Shown here in pieces: positions 11,161-22,487 of a DNA stretch of 64,000 nt. The position numbers were made by a program, and so were the translations under genes. Source of the DNA: Latrodectus hesperus (lineage: Eukaryota; Arthropoda; Arachnida; Araneae; Theridiidae); the NCBI GenBank assembly GCA_037975125.1, contig JAJQOW010000242.1:1-64000 (forward strand). The letters run 5' to 3'. Within the stretch, counting starts at the first letter, position 1, and every line of letters starts with the position of its first letter. Under the pieces are notes generated by a model. The model was not told the DNA's origin. It made no database searches and was given only the letters and a program-made list of their open reading frames with translations.

Positions 11161-11987
11161 GAAAAATTAAAACTCTTTGGGTGCTAAGTATATTTTTAAA
11201 GCATGAATTAGTAATACTTATTTTTTATTTAACAGTGAAATCTAATATTGTTAATACTGAGGAAAAAAATAGGTAGTTAAAAATAATTTTGAATATCTAT
11301 TGAATGGAGCTAAAATAATACATCCTTAAATAAATCAAAATTCTGTAATTCAAGGTAATTAAATGTATAACCCCGTGTAATTACATATGTTACAATTACA
11401 GTGCAATGATTTCCTTTTCAATTATTAGAATCCAGTTACGTTATTGCAATACTTTTCTGGTTTTCTATTTTAACAACCAGAGCCTCTGAATGCAGCTATA
11501 CTTCTCTTAATTCCTGATTAAGTGAGGAGGATGACATCTGGGTTGGTACACCATAGGCATAACATTGAACGTTTCGAAGTTTTTAATGTCGAAATTATGT
11601 AAAAAATGGATTTTAAATTAAAATGCAAAATCAGATGTAAGCAAACCTTATGGAATTAAATAATATTCATATTTGAGTGTGATAAACAATTTCTGCCACA
11701 TTTTAAATGTAAGAAAATAATTAACACCATTCATTTAAATTCATTTAAATAATTTTCTATAGTTTTTTTTTCAAAACTACTTTTTTAAAATCACTATTAC
11801 GAAGAATAAAAACTACTAGTTTCTCGGACCTTCAAGAAAACATATCTCCTATACTGGTGAAATTTTAATGTTAAATTATTTGAAATAAAATTAATTATTT
11901 TACATTTATATGTTAATGATCTTAAAGTAATTAAATTAATTTATTTTGTTTAATATGCTTAAAAATTTAAATTTTTCATAGAGAGAG
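11161..11987. other. AT-rich intergenic sequence
   Basis: Nothing recognised. Confidence 0.55.
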
Positions 11988-11998
11988 TATATTACTTT

Positions 11999-12427
11999 CT
12001 TCTTCTTAGAGTTGGGTTTGTATTATATTGGGCACCTCTGCTTTTATCAGCATTTTGTTCCATTAACTCCAAACCCAATGTTTCCTAGTTCCAGTTGCTC
12101 GAGTCACCCACTTAATTAATAAAGTCCGATAACCCTTTAATAGATTCTAGGTGTAACTCTCTAGTATGGATGATGATTAAAGAAGTTAATCTAGGGAGGG
12201 CAAGAGCCTCGCATTCGTAAATGATATGCTTGGCCGTTTCCTCTTGCGTATGACATTTCCTGCAGATAGGGTCTTGCGGAAACAGTCCCATTTTATGGAG
12301 GTGTTTTCTGAAATAGTAGTCTCGAATTATGAAGCCTACGATGAAACGTATTTTCTGCCTAGAGCATCTCAGAATTTCAGAGGCAATCCTCGCTGATGAT
12401 CCACAGATCATACTTTTAGCGTGGGTA
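11999..12427 (-). mobile_element. 5'-truncated LINE, second copy
   Basis: The minus strand carries the same 3' end as the element at 5303-5929: the frame at 12411-12112 matches its protein nearly residue for residue (CRKCH...EETAKHII), and the (cttctt) tail lies at the left end. A perfect 11-bp target duplication TATATTACTTT is present at 11988-11998 and 12428-12438. The copy is shorter, starting just after the RNase H motif. Confidence 0.9.
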
Positions 12428-12438
12428 TATATTACTTT

Positions 12439-12849
12439 ACAATTATAACTTTTTATATATTTTTAATTATTATTTAGATAAAAAAATGTATAATATAGTT
12501 TTATCCGAATATTTATGTAAGAATTTATAATTTGAAATTAATTCAATTTTAGTTCATTTTTTGGGGAATGAATAAAATTACTTCTTGATTAAAAAAAAAG
12601 TCATATTTACTTTCTACACTTACTTTGATTCTGTATGTCCCATCGTGATCATCCGCTTGCAGCAAAGTTCCATACTCGAAGTTGGAAGTCCGATCCCATG
12701 AGCTGCCGATTATTTGGCTGCTTTAAAATTGACTCTTGTAAATCGAATTCAAATGTTCTAATAACAAAAATTTTAAAAGTTCTGGAGTATATTTCTGAAG
12801 GTGCCAAATTCGCGATAGTTTTTACAACTCACAAAATTGTTTCTTTAAT
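12439..12849. other. Upstream flank of the copia element
   Basis: No 5' LTR or primer-binding site is visible. An open frame starts at 12635, but I recognise copia-type Gag only from about 12890 on, so the 5' part of the element is missing or decayed here. Confidence 0.5.
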
Positions 12850-13190
12850 GTCTTCAAACCCACAGCAGAAATGTCCTACACTTAAGAAAAACACAGATGT
12901 TCCAATGCGCCAGCACATAGATGAAGTTTCAAAACTTGTCGCCGATTTACGAATGTCTGGAGCGGAGGTTAGTGATATTGATACTGTCGTCTATATTTTG
13001 ATATCTCTCTCTCCAGAATTCGAAAATGTTAAGGTTGCATTAGAGAATCAACCGAGTGAGAATTTATCGTTAGATTTTGTAACTCAGCGTTTGATAGACT
13101 CTGAAGCTCTTTTGAATGATTCGAGAAATAAAACAAGTATTTGTTTTATGAAACAAACTGTGAATACTGTGGCTTTTTCTACGAGAAAAA
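12850..13190 (+). pseudogene. gag: Copia Gag fragment
   Basis: In the frame of the open stretch 12635-13363, the part from about 12898 (MRQHIDEVSKLVADLRMSG) to about 13130 matches the UBN2/retrotrans-gag region of Ty1/copia elements, which forms the virus-like particle. After about 13180 the frame goes off: the expected zinc knuckle is found in the next frame at 13198-13310, so there is a frameshift in or near the A-run at 13185. The N-terminal part of Gag is not recognisable. It is a defective copy. Confidence 0.8.
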
Positions 13191-14055
13191 ACTCGCATGT
13201 TTTCATTGTAAAAAGAAAGGACATACTGCTAAGTTTTGTAAAAAGAAAACGTGCTATAATTGTGGTCGTGTTGGTCATTTTAAAAAGGAATGTAAATTCA
13301 AATCTGAATCTAAGACTGATGAAAAATATTCTTCTGCTCTATCTTTTGCTGCTGGCAATTTGACTTTCGGAAGTCCGAAAAAGTTCATTATTGATTCCGG
13401 GGCAACATCCCATATGTGCTCTCAGAAAGACTGGTTTTCATTCATCAAACCGTCATCAGGAACTATTCGATGTGCATCCCGCTCCACTGCACTGGAAGTG
13501 AAAGGTATTGGAAGTGTAAAAGGCAAAACATCTAATGGAATTGATATAACTTTACAAAATGTCCTTTTTGTTCCTGAACTCAATGGAGAATTAATTTCTG
13601 TAAAGAATATTGAATTAGGTGGATATAGTGTTATTTTTAGAAATAAAAAAGTGTTCATCGAAAATGAGAAAGAAAACATTTGTTTGGGTTATCGTGATGA
13701 TAGTGGACAATATATTTGCGATTTTGTTCCAAATTGTGAAATTTCTCTTACTGCGAAAGAAAATGACTTGGATTTATGGCACAGAAGACTTGGACATTCC
13801 TCTAATTATGCCTTAAAAGAACTTGGATTGCCTACCTTTGATAAATTTTGTGAAGTGTGTACTTTTTCCAAACAAAGTGCTTCTCCCATAGGAAAAGGTC
13901 CCAGACGAAGGGCATCCGAAACTATGACATTGATTCACACAGATGTTTGTGGCCCTATTGATCCGCCTATGGCTACAGGTGAGCGTTATTTTATGACATT
14001 AATTGATGATTATTCACGTTTTATGGAAGTTTGTTTGCTGAAAAAGAAAAAGTGA
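13141..14055 (+). pseudogene. pol: Copia zinc knuckle, protease and first part of integrase
   Basis: The frame holds, in order: two CCHC knuckles (CFHCKKKGHTAKFC and CYNCGRVGHFKKEC), residues about 20-51, which bind the RNA genome; an aspartic protease with the catalytic DSGA (about residues 82-85); the GAG-pre-integrase zinc domain (WHRRLGH...CEVC); and the start of the integrase core, TDVCGPI with the first catalytic Asp and DDYSRF. It stops at 14053 inside an A/G-rich run, and the continuation is in another frame from about 14050. One extra base in that run explains the break. Confidence 0.9.
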
Positions 14056-14578
14056 TGTTGTGAATGAGTTAAGATGCTTTTTAAAAGCAAATCCTTCAGT
14101 ACGGAAAATTAGGTGCGACAATGCAAAAGAATATGTTTGTGGTGAACTCATCAAATGTGCTACTAAATTTGGTGTTACAATAGATCCAGTTCCTCCGTAC
14201 ACTGCACCTTTAAATGGAGTTGCTGAGCGTACCAATCGTACATTGTTAGAAAAAGGGCGAGCTTTAATATTTGAAGCAAAACTTAGCAAGAAATTTTGGG
14301 GATTTGCAATTTTAACTGCTTCATACCTAAGAAACAGAATTCCTAGTAGATCCATAGAAAACTGTACTCCTTATAAATTAAAATATGGTAAAGATTCCGA
14401 TCTTCAAAACATTCGAGTATTTGGATGCGATGCATACGTGTTGGTTCCTCCTTCTCAAAGGAAGAAGTTAGATAAGAAGTCAAACAGAATGATATTTATG
14501 GGATATTCGACTATGGCGACTATGTTTAATGGATCCAGATTCAAAGAGAATAGTGATATCAAAGAACGTTGTATTTAA
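14050..14578 (+). pseudogene. pol: Copia integrase, central part
   Basis: Continues the integrase core after a frameshift. It contains RCDNAKEY with the second catalytic Asp, then YTAPLNGVAERTNRTL with the catalytic Glu, then the copia-typical YLRNRIPSRS and VFGCDAYV. Near 14515-14530 the frame is lost again; the expected continuation MDPDSKR lies in a third frame from 14529. The integrase is therefore broken twice and inactive. Confidence 0.9.
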
Positions 14579-16313
14579 CGAAGAAAGAAAAATGGATTTA
14601 GAAGATATAAATATTCTGAATGTGGATTCCATTATTTCGGAAAATGAAGATGATGTTGAAGAAATTGGTGGTGAAGAAAATATTACTGAAACAATTACTA
14701 CAGAAGAAATTTTGGAAAGACCACAAAGGCAAAAGAAACCACCAGTTAAATATCCTGAACCAGAAGTTTATGAAGCAATGGTAATTTTTGAAGATTCGTT
14801 GTCGTTTAAAGATTTATCTGCACTGCCAGAGGAAGAACAGAATCTTTGGAAGAAAGCAATGGATGAAGAAATGCAGTCCATGGAAAAGAACGAAGTTTGG
14901 TGTCTTGAAGAATTACCACATGGGAAACATGCAATTTCATGCAAATGGGTTCTACGCGAAAAACGAGATGGAAAATATAAGGCTCGACTTGTTGCTCGTG
15001 GTTTTATGCAAAGAGAAGGAGTGGATTATGATAAAACATTTTCACCAGTTATCAGTATTCCTGCATTACGCATAGTGTTTACTATTATTCTTCAAGAAAA
15101 TTTAAAAGTTTATTCACTGGATGTTAAAACTGCATTTCTCAATGGTGAATTAAAAGAAATTATTTACATGGATCAACCAGAAGGATATGATGATAATAGT
15201 GGCAGGAAGTGCCGGTTAAAGAAAAGCTTATACGGACTTAAGCAGTCACCTCGTCAATGGTATGTAAAATTTTTAAATTTCATTCTCAAATTAAACTTTA
15301 AACCATTAAATAGTGAACAATGCATTTTTATTCTTAAGTCAAAAGGTGGAAGAATACTAATGGCACTTTATGTGGACGATTTATTAATTGCGGGTACTGA
15401 TGATAGTGAGATCAAAATTATAATTGGATTATTATCAAAAGAATTTGAAATGTCTAAATCTGGAACAGTTTCTGAATTTTTAGGAATTAAAATTACATTT
15501 ACACCTGATGGACTGTATCTAGATCAAGAAACATATATCTTGAATTTATTAAACAAATTTAAAATGTTTGATGCTAAAATAGTCTCTACTCCCATGGAAG
15601 TAGGAGCAACAGCAGCTGATTTTGAGAAAGGAAGTGCTTTTTGTGGACCCTACCAAGAACTAATAGGATCTTTAATTTATTTAGCATATACATCTCGTCC
15701 AGATATCCTTTATGCTGTAAACTGTTTGAGTCAACTTCAAGAACACCCTACTGATAGTGCTGGGAGTGCATTGAAAAGAATTTTGAGATATCTGAAAGGT
15801 ACTTCAACTTTAAAACTGGAATATAAAAAGTGTGTGGATAAAATTTCATGCTTAAATATCTATGCAGATGCTAACTGGGGTGCAAACCCAAATGACAGAA
15901 AATCCATTTCTGGTAACATAATTATGTTTAATAATTGTCCAATATCTTGGTCTTGTCGAAAACAAAATTGTATTGCTTTATCTTCCACAGAAGCAGAAAT
16001 TATTGCCCTAAGTAAAGCCATTCAAGATGCATTGTGGTTGAAAAACATTATTTTGGAATTAACTGATATTAAAGAAATCATGATTTTTGAAGATAATCAA
16101 TCTTGTATTAAGTGTGTAACAAATGAAAACAACAAAAGTCGATTAAAACATATAGACATTAAATTAAAATTTATTCAACATATCTTGAATTGTCATGATA
16201 TAAAAGTTTACTATATTTCATCTAACCTACAAATTGCTGATATGTTTACAAAATCTTTATCTAAGTTTAAATTAAAGGAACTTTTACCATTATGTGGATT
16301 AAAATTGTATTAG
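14529..16313 (+). pseudogene. pol: Copia reverse transcriptase and RNase H
   Basis: A long intact frame of 594 codons carries the end of the integrase region, then the reverse transcriptase (W-V-L-R-E-K, KARLVARGF, SLDVKTAFLNGEL, LYGLKQSPRQW, and the catalytic LYVDDLL at about residues 278-284). RNase H follows: IYADANWG, SSTEAEIIALS, FEDNQSC and RLKHIDIK, with its acidic residues in place. It ends 121 bp before the 3' LTR, as usual for copia. The enzyme part looks intact, but the element has lost its 5' LTR and has frameshifts upstream. Confidence 0.95.
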
Positions 16314-16434
16314 ATTATATCATGTTAATGTAAATATTGTGTGGATGGCTTGAACGTTTCTAATTTCTTAATGTATATTTTTTTATTGATTTATATGATT
16401 TTATTGTGCATGTTTCTTTGTGATTAAGGGCGAG

Positions 16435-16702
16435 TGTTGTAAATAATATAATGCAAGTAATCGCAAAGAAACAAAAAGTAAGTCTATTATCGTTTGTAAA
16501 ACTGTAGTCTTCTAAGACGTCCGCAATCGTCTGCTGCGCTGCCTTCTGATTGGTGGTTGTGTTCAAGTCGTCCAAAATCTATAAATACACCATGTTCTGT
16601 TCTATTATTTTAGTATATGTAAAATTTCTTTCTTTGTAACTTGCTTCATTAAATATTCTTTTTGCGATTCATGGACTCTTGTTCGTTTAACGAATTTCAA
16701 CA
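16435..16702 (+). repeat. Copia 3' LTR
   Basis: A purine-rich stretch (attaagggcgag) is followed by a segment starting TGTTGTAAATAA and ending TTTCAACA, so the ends are TGTTG/CAACA inverted. It contains a TATA box (TATAAATA at 16580-16587) and a polyadenylation-like cattaaatattc near 16648. Its 268 bp is normal for copia. No matching 5' LTR is found in the window, so target duplications cannot be tested. Confidence 0.85.
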
Positions 16703-16982
16703 GCATATGACAATGAATGAATGAATGTGGTAACGGTCACTTCATAGGGAAAAGCGCTGATTTCGTGTTGAAGAGAAAGAAAGTTCTATTCCATACCCTG
16801 CCGTTCAAATGAAGTGGTGCATACAAATTAAAAGCTCTATTCTCATGCTGCTAGGTCATAACGTGCAGAAAAGGATGCTTGTATCGACTTCGTCTTTTGA
16901 ATGAAGTTCAAAAATGATGAACCCACTGGCGTTGTTAAGCCGCATCTGCATCGATAGAAATAAAAAGCCAAAAGCGTATTTG

Positions 16983-17228
16983 GCGTCGGTTAGGCCGTTA
17001 GGCTAGAACGTCGGGGATCATTATTGGAAAACAGTGAGTTCGAATCCCGACTTAACCGAATACCCGTCGTAATCACTAAAGACATCTCACCTGTGTTCAA
17101 AAGGTGGTGGTCGTCTGGTCCTCAAAGTGAAATAACATCTCTGGAGGGGACAAGTCAAAGGAGGAGGAGGGGCTCTTCTGCTGATTCCTAAGTTAAGAAG
17201 ACTCCCCCGCACCTTCCACTTAACAGTT
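16983..17228 (+). repeat. SINE family F
   Basis: A tRNA-like head with B box gttcgaatcccgac, then acctgtgttcaaaaggtgg, ctcaaagtgaaataacatct, ggaggggacaagtc and cttctgctgattcctaag. The middle and 3' parts align with the 187-bp satellite unit and its unique tail at 2051-2100. This makes it the dispersed relative of the satellite. Confidence 0.7.
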
Positions 17229-17663
17229 ACAGCTCATACATGGAAAATACGGGGATGTGGAATTTAACAATAAAAGGTACCGAAATGGACTCCCCCAACC
17301 ATTTTTTCGGAATTTGTAGAAACCGACCTTGAAGAGGTACTAGAGCAAAAAAAATGTCCATTTCCATAATTCCAAAAAGAGAGTCTATAGAAAATTATTA
17401 TATTCACTTGATGGACGATGTTAACGAGGAAGTGTTGTCTACCATGTTCATTTATTTGCGGAAAAAATGTTCTTTGTCATGAATTTGTTCCAACTTTCAA
17501 CAGGCCATGGCATTGCATTGAAAAGGAAAGAAACCAGGCTCTATTATTTGAATGCCTTTTCCATCCGATGCTCCACTTCATTTCATTCATCCAAACAAGC
17601 TCTTGTGACGAATTATGAATGCAGTGTTGTGTGAACATAGAACTTTGTTTACACAGGAGGCGC
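17229..17663. other. Unassigned sequence
   Basis: No gene or known repeat recognised. Confidence 0.5.
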
Positions 17664-17790
17664 TCGTTTTTACGAACTTTCAAAAAAAAAAAAATAGTTC
17701 TTAGTATCCATTTTATGGTTAGTATAAATCGGCAAGGACGATTCAGATTTTTAAAAATTTCATTTGTTAATAAAATTCTAAATTAATTAT

Positions 17791-18448
17791 TGGTATTAAA
17801 TTTACTGTACAGTCACCCTTGGTGCGTTTCTTGGCGTCAAATTTGGCGAACATTTTTACTGGAAACCCGGCAAACTAGTACTTTGGCAACCCTATTTGTC
17901 ATTCATTTCTCATGAATATTTACTGATTTAAATTTATTAATATGAAATTGAATCAAAAAATTTTATGGATAGTTTAAGATATCAACTTTATTATTTTACC
18001 ATTGATGTTTGAAAGCTATAAATCTGCGTTTTTGTTAATTTTGTAAAATTAGTTGAGCATATTGTTAGATACCAACAATGTATGAAATATTTGTCACTAT
18101 ATCAGCCATTTCCCTCCCGCCGTTTTTCACGATCGAAAATTCGGCATGCGGTCACCCTTAGCTACTTTTTGAAAATTTCGCCAAGGGTGATCGTACGGTA
18201 TTTTTTATTTATTACATACATATATTTTCATACTTGTATGCTTGATTCTTGAGATCCGCTTGTAAGTCTTCGTCGATAATAGGACAAATAGCACAATGAC
18301 AGATGTACAACCACAGAAGAATAACGAAGAAAACACCCAGGGCCACGGTGGGAATCGAACCCACACTCCTACACTCTCAAGCGATTAGCGGATTGATACT
18401 TTGACCACTCAGCCACGGAGCACCCCTCGTACGGTAAATGTTTACCAA
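17791..18448. mobile_element. MITE family M, copy 2
   Basis: The left end is attggtattaaatttactg..., the right end gtacggtaaatgtttaccaat; the two are inverted repeats. With the inserted SINE and its duplicate removed it is about 422 bp, the same as the other copies. Confidence 0.82.
18201..18426 (-). mobile_element. SINE family D (tRNA-Ser-derived), copy 1
   Basis: On the minus strand a tRNA-Ser-like head (gtggctgagtggtcaaag, then a B box ggttcgattccc) leads into a body with ttcttctgtggttgtacatc and tcttgattcttgagatcc-type 3' sequence and a taaataaa-type tail. The insertion splits the MITE 3' end with a perfect 10-bp target duplication TCGTACGGTA (18191-18200, 18427-18436). Its length, 226 bp, equals that of the copy at 29944. 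Confidence 0.93.
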
Positions 18449-18629
18449 TAATTGCATTGTTTGTAAGCAATCTGTTTTGAATCTTATGACTATTGCCTTA
18501 TTTACACCAACATTAAAATTTTTCTTTTATAGTTAATATTGTTGACATTATAAAAAGCAGATTTGTAAAACATAAACTCAAAAAGTTCGTTTTTATGAAC
18601 TTTCGAAAAAAAAATAGTTCTTAAAATCA

Positions 18630-19372
18630 GAATTTTGTAAAATTAAAAATAAATGTATTAATTAATTAAATTTCAAACCTATTTTGTTGCTAAACTGCTC
18701 TTTTTTTGTAAATGTATTATAAGAAAATGTAACTTTTTAATTATTTATGAGCATAAGAAATGCGTGCAAAAATAATCTAAGCCTATATTTAAAAACAATT
18801 CTTAATTTTATTTTATTAATGAAAAATCAAGCAAAGTAATAACTTCCAATTTTGGTTTAAAAGAGCATTTTTAAAGGTATATGTTTCCATTTTTTTATTC
18901 ATTATGTTTTCAACCATTTAATCATCTGGTGGCACTTTTATGCACAATTGACATCTGAGTCCACGTATTAAAAGCCATGAAATTAAAGTTTGATCTTCAA
19001 AGAGTTTCCTTGGCACAATTCAAGTCATCTTCACTCAAGCTCTTTGGTAAAGGTACTCGGGTGTCTTCAGATACGTTTCTTTAACAAAACCTGTCGGTCA
19101 AAAGGACGATCTAAAAGTGCATAACGCCAAGAAAATCTATTTCATGACGTGATTCCTGGTCATGACAACTCCTTGCAAAAGCATCTTTCGATATTTGACC
19201 TTCAAGCTACTGACTTTATGACTGGAGTCGGATGAGACGGGAGAAATTGCCCAGGAATTGCTTAAAAAATAACGAGCGATGTTCCTTATAAATGGAAGAA
19301 TTTACGAATTTCTAAGAAAAAGGTCGATCAAAGTTTTTCAACCGTAAAATCGAAGAAAACAATCATTACTAC
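18630..19372. other. AT-rich and unassigned sequence
   Basis: I see no gene. 18950-19370 has more balanced base use but no long frame and no family I recognise. Confidence 0.5.
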
Positions 19373-19744
19373 TAGTGGTTAGCTCATCGGGCCTAGTGAT
19401 TAGAACTGGGTTCGATTCCCAATGGCTCCAAAGACCCACCGAGTACATGCGATATACGTGCTCGTTAAATCTGTAGAATCGAAAGTCCTGTGGTTGGTCA
19501 TTAAGCAGTTACCATGGATGCGATGGTCTGGAGAAAATCCCCCCCCCCATCCAGATCAATGTCAATATTGCAGGAGTGGATTCTCCGGTGGTGCCATCTA
19601 TCTGAGGAGTCTGAGAAAAGTTTCACTTTCACCTTCGTGGTGCTCTAATTATATGACGGATGCGCCCTCTACTGACTTCAATTCGCATTGAAGATGTTGG
19701 CATAGCGAGCTTGGCTTGTCCAAGTGTCATAAGTAACAACAACA
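19373..19744 (+). repeat. SINE family A, copy 2
   Basis: Follows the 3451-3835 copy: gggttcgattccc, gatatacgtgctcg, atggtctggag, actttcaccttcgtgg, cttgtccaagtgtcat and a (caa)n end. Target duplications are not clear. Confidence 0.85.
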
Positions 19745-19997
19745 AATTCAACTCCTCCTACTTGATGGATAGGAGTGACATCGGGGATTGGCAACCCACA
19801 GGCTCAACGGTCGCGGATCATTTAACTGACGACAGTGGTCACTCGGAAACAAGCATCAAGGGAAGGTACAATTAATTACAAAGGTTTTAATTCAGCTAAT
19901 TTTTTCGATTTTTATTCACATTTTGGTTTTCTTGGTTAGAAACCTTCGAATTTAAAGCTGTGTATCACTTATTTCATTGCTATGCTCTAAATTCAAC

Positions 19998-20348
19998 CCT
20001 CGGGCAGTAGTAGTCCAGTGGTTAAAGTCGGAGTTCGATTCCCAGTGAAGCCAAAGAGTCGCCAAGTACATCCGATATATGCGCTCGTTAAATCTGTGGA
20101 ATTGAGAGTGCTATGGTTGGTCGTTGATCAGTTACCATGGGTGTAATGGTCTGGAGAAAATTTCTTCATCCTCCAGATCAAAGTAAGAATTGAGGGGGTG
20201 CCATCTATTGGAAGAGTCTTGGAACAAAGACGTACTTTCATCTTCGTGGTACTCTGGCTAAACGAAAAAAAGCACGCTTCTGACTTAATTTGGCCAAGCC
20301 GTGGGCTAGCGAGTTTGACTTGTCCAAGTGTCATAAGCAACAACAACA
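19998..20348 (+). repeat. SINE family A, copy 3
   Basis: Starts gcagtagtagtccagtgg with B box gttcgattccc and keeps the whole body and the shared tail (cttgtccaagtgtcataagc, caacaacaac). It is more diverged than copy 1 and has small deletions. Confidence 0.85.
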
Positions 20349-21180
20349 CAATCAGAAGATAAAAACGAATTGCAAATGGAAAGGGTGAAAAAAAATGAAC
20401 TTTCCCAAAAAAGTGATTTTTGAAAATTTTAGTAGGTAAAGGAGAATTTGAGTGTCGCCCATAGGACCTTCTCAGGGAGTCGTTGGCAGTGTGTGAAATG
20501 GAGAGTCTTCGTTAATCAGGGGTTCATAAAAACAAACGACTAATTCATTTCTCTCCAGGAATTTTTCAGAAATTAATTAAAAATTGAAATTAATTTCAAA
20601 TATAAACAGGAATGTTAAAAAGAATGTTGATTATGATATTTCATATACGGCAAAATAGATTTTTAGAAAGATTTTATAGAAATTTCAACTTTTGAAAGAC
20701 TCTTCACATTAATGAATAATTAAAATGTTTAATGAACAATAAATGTTTTACTTATGTATTTTTAAAATATTTTTTTAAAATAATTTAAAATAATACTTTT
20801 AAGATGAAAAATGATCGACAGAATCATTTGCGTCATGTTATAAATTATACTTATAGCGCCATCTGCCGAGAAATTCAATTTAGTGCAACAATCCATTATA
20901 AGTGGGGAAAAAATTCTGATATTATTTTGATTATATTGCTTTAATTTAATAATACATTTCCCCTTCACATTTAAATAAATGAATTTTTGTTTAGTTATTT
21001 CAATTGATGTGTGACTCTGTAAGGAAAAATTACACTTAGCACTTAAATGTGATGGGTGAAGGTTATTGTAAGAAATTTGAAAATTCGCAGCATCGAAGGC
21101 TATACACTGTCTGCTGCCTTCTGTCCTCAGGGCTTCATAAATTGGAATCGCATTCAGATGTTACAGGTGAGAAAATAAGG
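20349..21180. other. AT-rich intergenic sequence
   Basis: Nothing recognised. Confidence 0.5.
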
Positions 21181-21530
21181 AAGATCTCCAAATGATATCC
21201 ATGCAACAAGCAGAAAAAAGCATCCATTCTTCTCCTTGTGATAGGAATTTATTTTGGATTTAAGGGCTCCAGAGTACATCAGACGACACTATCTCGACTT
21301 TCTACTGGCCACTTGAAGTATATGATCTTTGAGGACGGTGATGGAAAATACCCATCATGCCCCAAGTGCGACAATGCTCCGTTTTGCCCTCAACACATCT
21401 TGAAGTGCTTGGGGTTTTCTCGTGAAGAGGCTGTGAAGGGTCCACATCTGCTTTTGGACTTTTTGGCTATCTATGATCTCATGGATCTGGTCTAGTTCCA
21501 CTAGACCAGATGGGGATTAGTCCCACCACC
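21181..21530 (+). mobile_element. LINE ORF2 C-terminal fragment
   Basis: The frame ending at 21495 reads TTLSRLSTGHLKYM..., a CPKC...CPQHILKCLG cluster and ends DFLAIYDLMDLV. This is the typical C-terminus, after RNase H, of an arthropod I/R1-like non-LTR retrotransposon. The (cac)n-rich stretch at 21519-21540 fits a LINE 3' end. No RNase H core precedes it, so it is a strongly 5'-truncated copy of a family different from the one at 5303. Confidence 0.75.
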
Positions 21531-21599
21531 CACCCACCACCATTTATTTTGGGATAATCACATTTGAAAAGTTAACTAGACTATTATATGGCTTGGATG

Positions 21600-21795
21600 A
21601 TTAGGGAGTCATTATCATTATCGAAGATGCTTGAATCACGGCATAACCGTCATGTTCATTAAAGGCGGATGTTGAATAAGTCGTGGGGGTAATTCATGTT
21701 CTTCAGATGAAATGGTGCATCTGGAAGTGGCAGTATTAACAGATCTACTGCTAGGATTCTAAATAACGAACACCCAACTCAATTGGTAGAACCCA
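21600..21795 (+). repeat. SINE family F, diverged copy
   Basis: Words cagatgaaatggtgcatct, tggaagtggcag, ctactgctaggattctaaat and caattggtagaaccc appear in the same order as in the satellite unit and its tail (2020-2130). Confidence 0.5.
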
Positions 21796-22105
21796 ACTCT
21801 ATAGATTTAAGCACACTAGGTCACCCTCAGTTTTATGTAACTTAGCATGTAAAATAGCTCAGTGAATAATCTAGCAGTTAAAAGTCATTTGTTCAAAAGC
21901 CTTGGAATCCTTGGAAATTCTCCACTGATGTGGATGGATAGAAAAATCATAAGTTTTCAGCTCATCTCTCATTGTTGGACAATATTTGGGATTGAACCAA
22001 ATAAATTCTGCTCTGGAAAATACTATCCTAGTTTAAAAAATGGTGACTTCAAGTACTTTAAATTCGAAAATAGTGTATTTATATTCATGTATCACATGTC
22101 CAACG

Positions 22106-22414
22106 AGCCGACCAACTTGTCTAGAGGTCAGCGTGCCTGACTGCGGATAAGGAGGTCCTGGGTTTGAATCCCGGTTCGGGCATGGATGTACTTTCTCTTT
22201 CTATCTTACCTGTCTTTGTCCTTCCCTTGTATGTATGGGGTGTCAATGGTTGCCTAACCTATAAACGGATACCTATGGCATGTGTGAAGAGCAAAGTCAT
22301 ACTTTCACCTTCATGGTGCTCTGATTAAAACGAAAGACACTTCCAATTGACTTAAATTCGCATAGCCAAACATAACGAGCTTGGCTTGTCCAAGTGTCAT
22401 TAGAAACAACAACA
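22106..22414 (+). mobile_element. Chimeric SINE: family C head with the shared tail
   Basis: It begins gccgaccaacttgtctagag with B box gggtttgaatcccgg, the head of family C (compare the reversed copies at 48083 and 50967). After cctatggcatgtg at 22287 it switches to agagcaaagtcatactttc...cttgtccaagtgtcattag and (caa)n, which is the 3' tail of families A and E. Imperfect 11-12-bp duplicates (acatgtccaacg at 22094, acatatccacg at 22415) flank the whole, so it appears to have moved as one unit. Confidence 0.75.
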
Positions 22415-22487
22415 ACATATCCACGTTATCACTAATTTTTCTGTCTGTAAAAATTATTAAAAGCTGCACAGCTAAGCTCTTTCTCGC

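Larger units (their letters stand above)
12850..16702 (+). mobile_element. Ty1/copia retrotransposon, 5'-truncated
   Basis: The order Gag, zinc knuckle, protease, integrase, reverse transcriptase, RNase H, LTR defines the copia superfamily (integrase before reverse transcriptase). The element lacks its 5' LTR and Gag start and has at least three frameshifts (about 13185, 14050 and 14520), yet the reverse transcriptase frame is open, so decay is recent or partial. Confidence 0.92.
17664..18623 (+). repeat. Repeat X, copy 2, with MITE and SINE D inside
   Basis: Matches copy 1 (8005-9133) from tatccattttatggttag onward but lacks its first ~290 bp. A direct repeat of about 40 bp (tcgtttttacgaacttt...atagttctta) bounds it at 17664-17703 and 18586-18623, which is not seen at copy 1. 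Confidence 0.7.
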
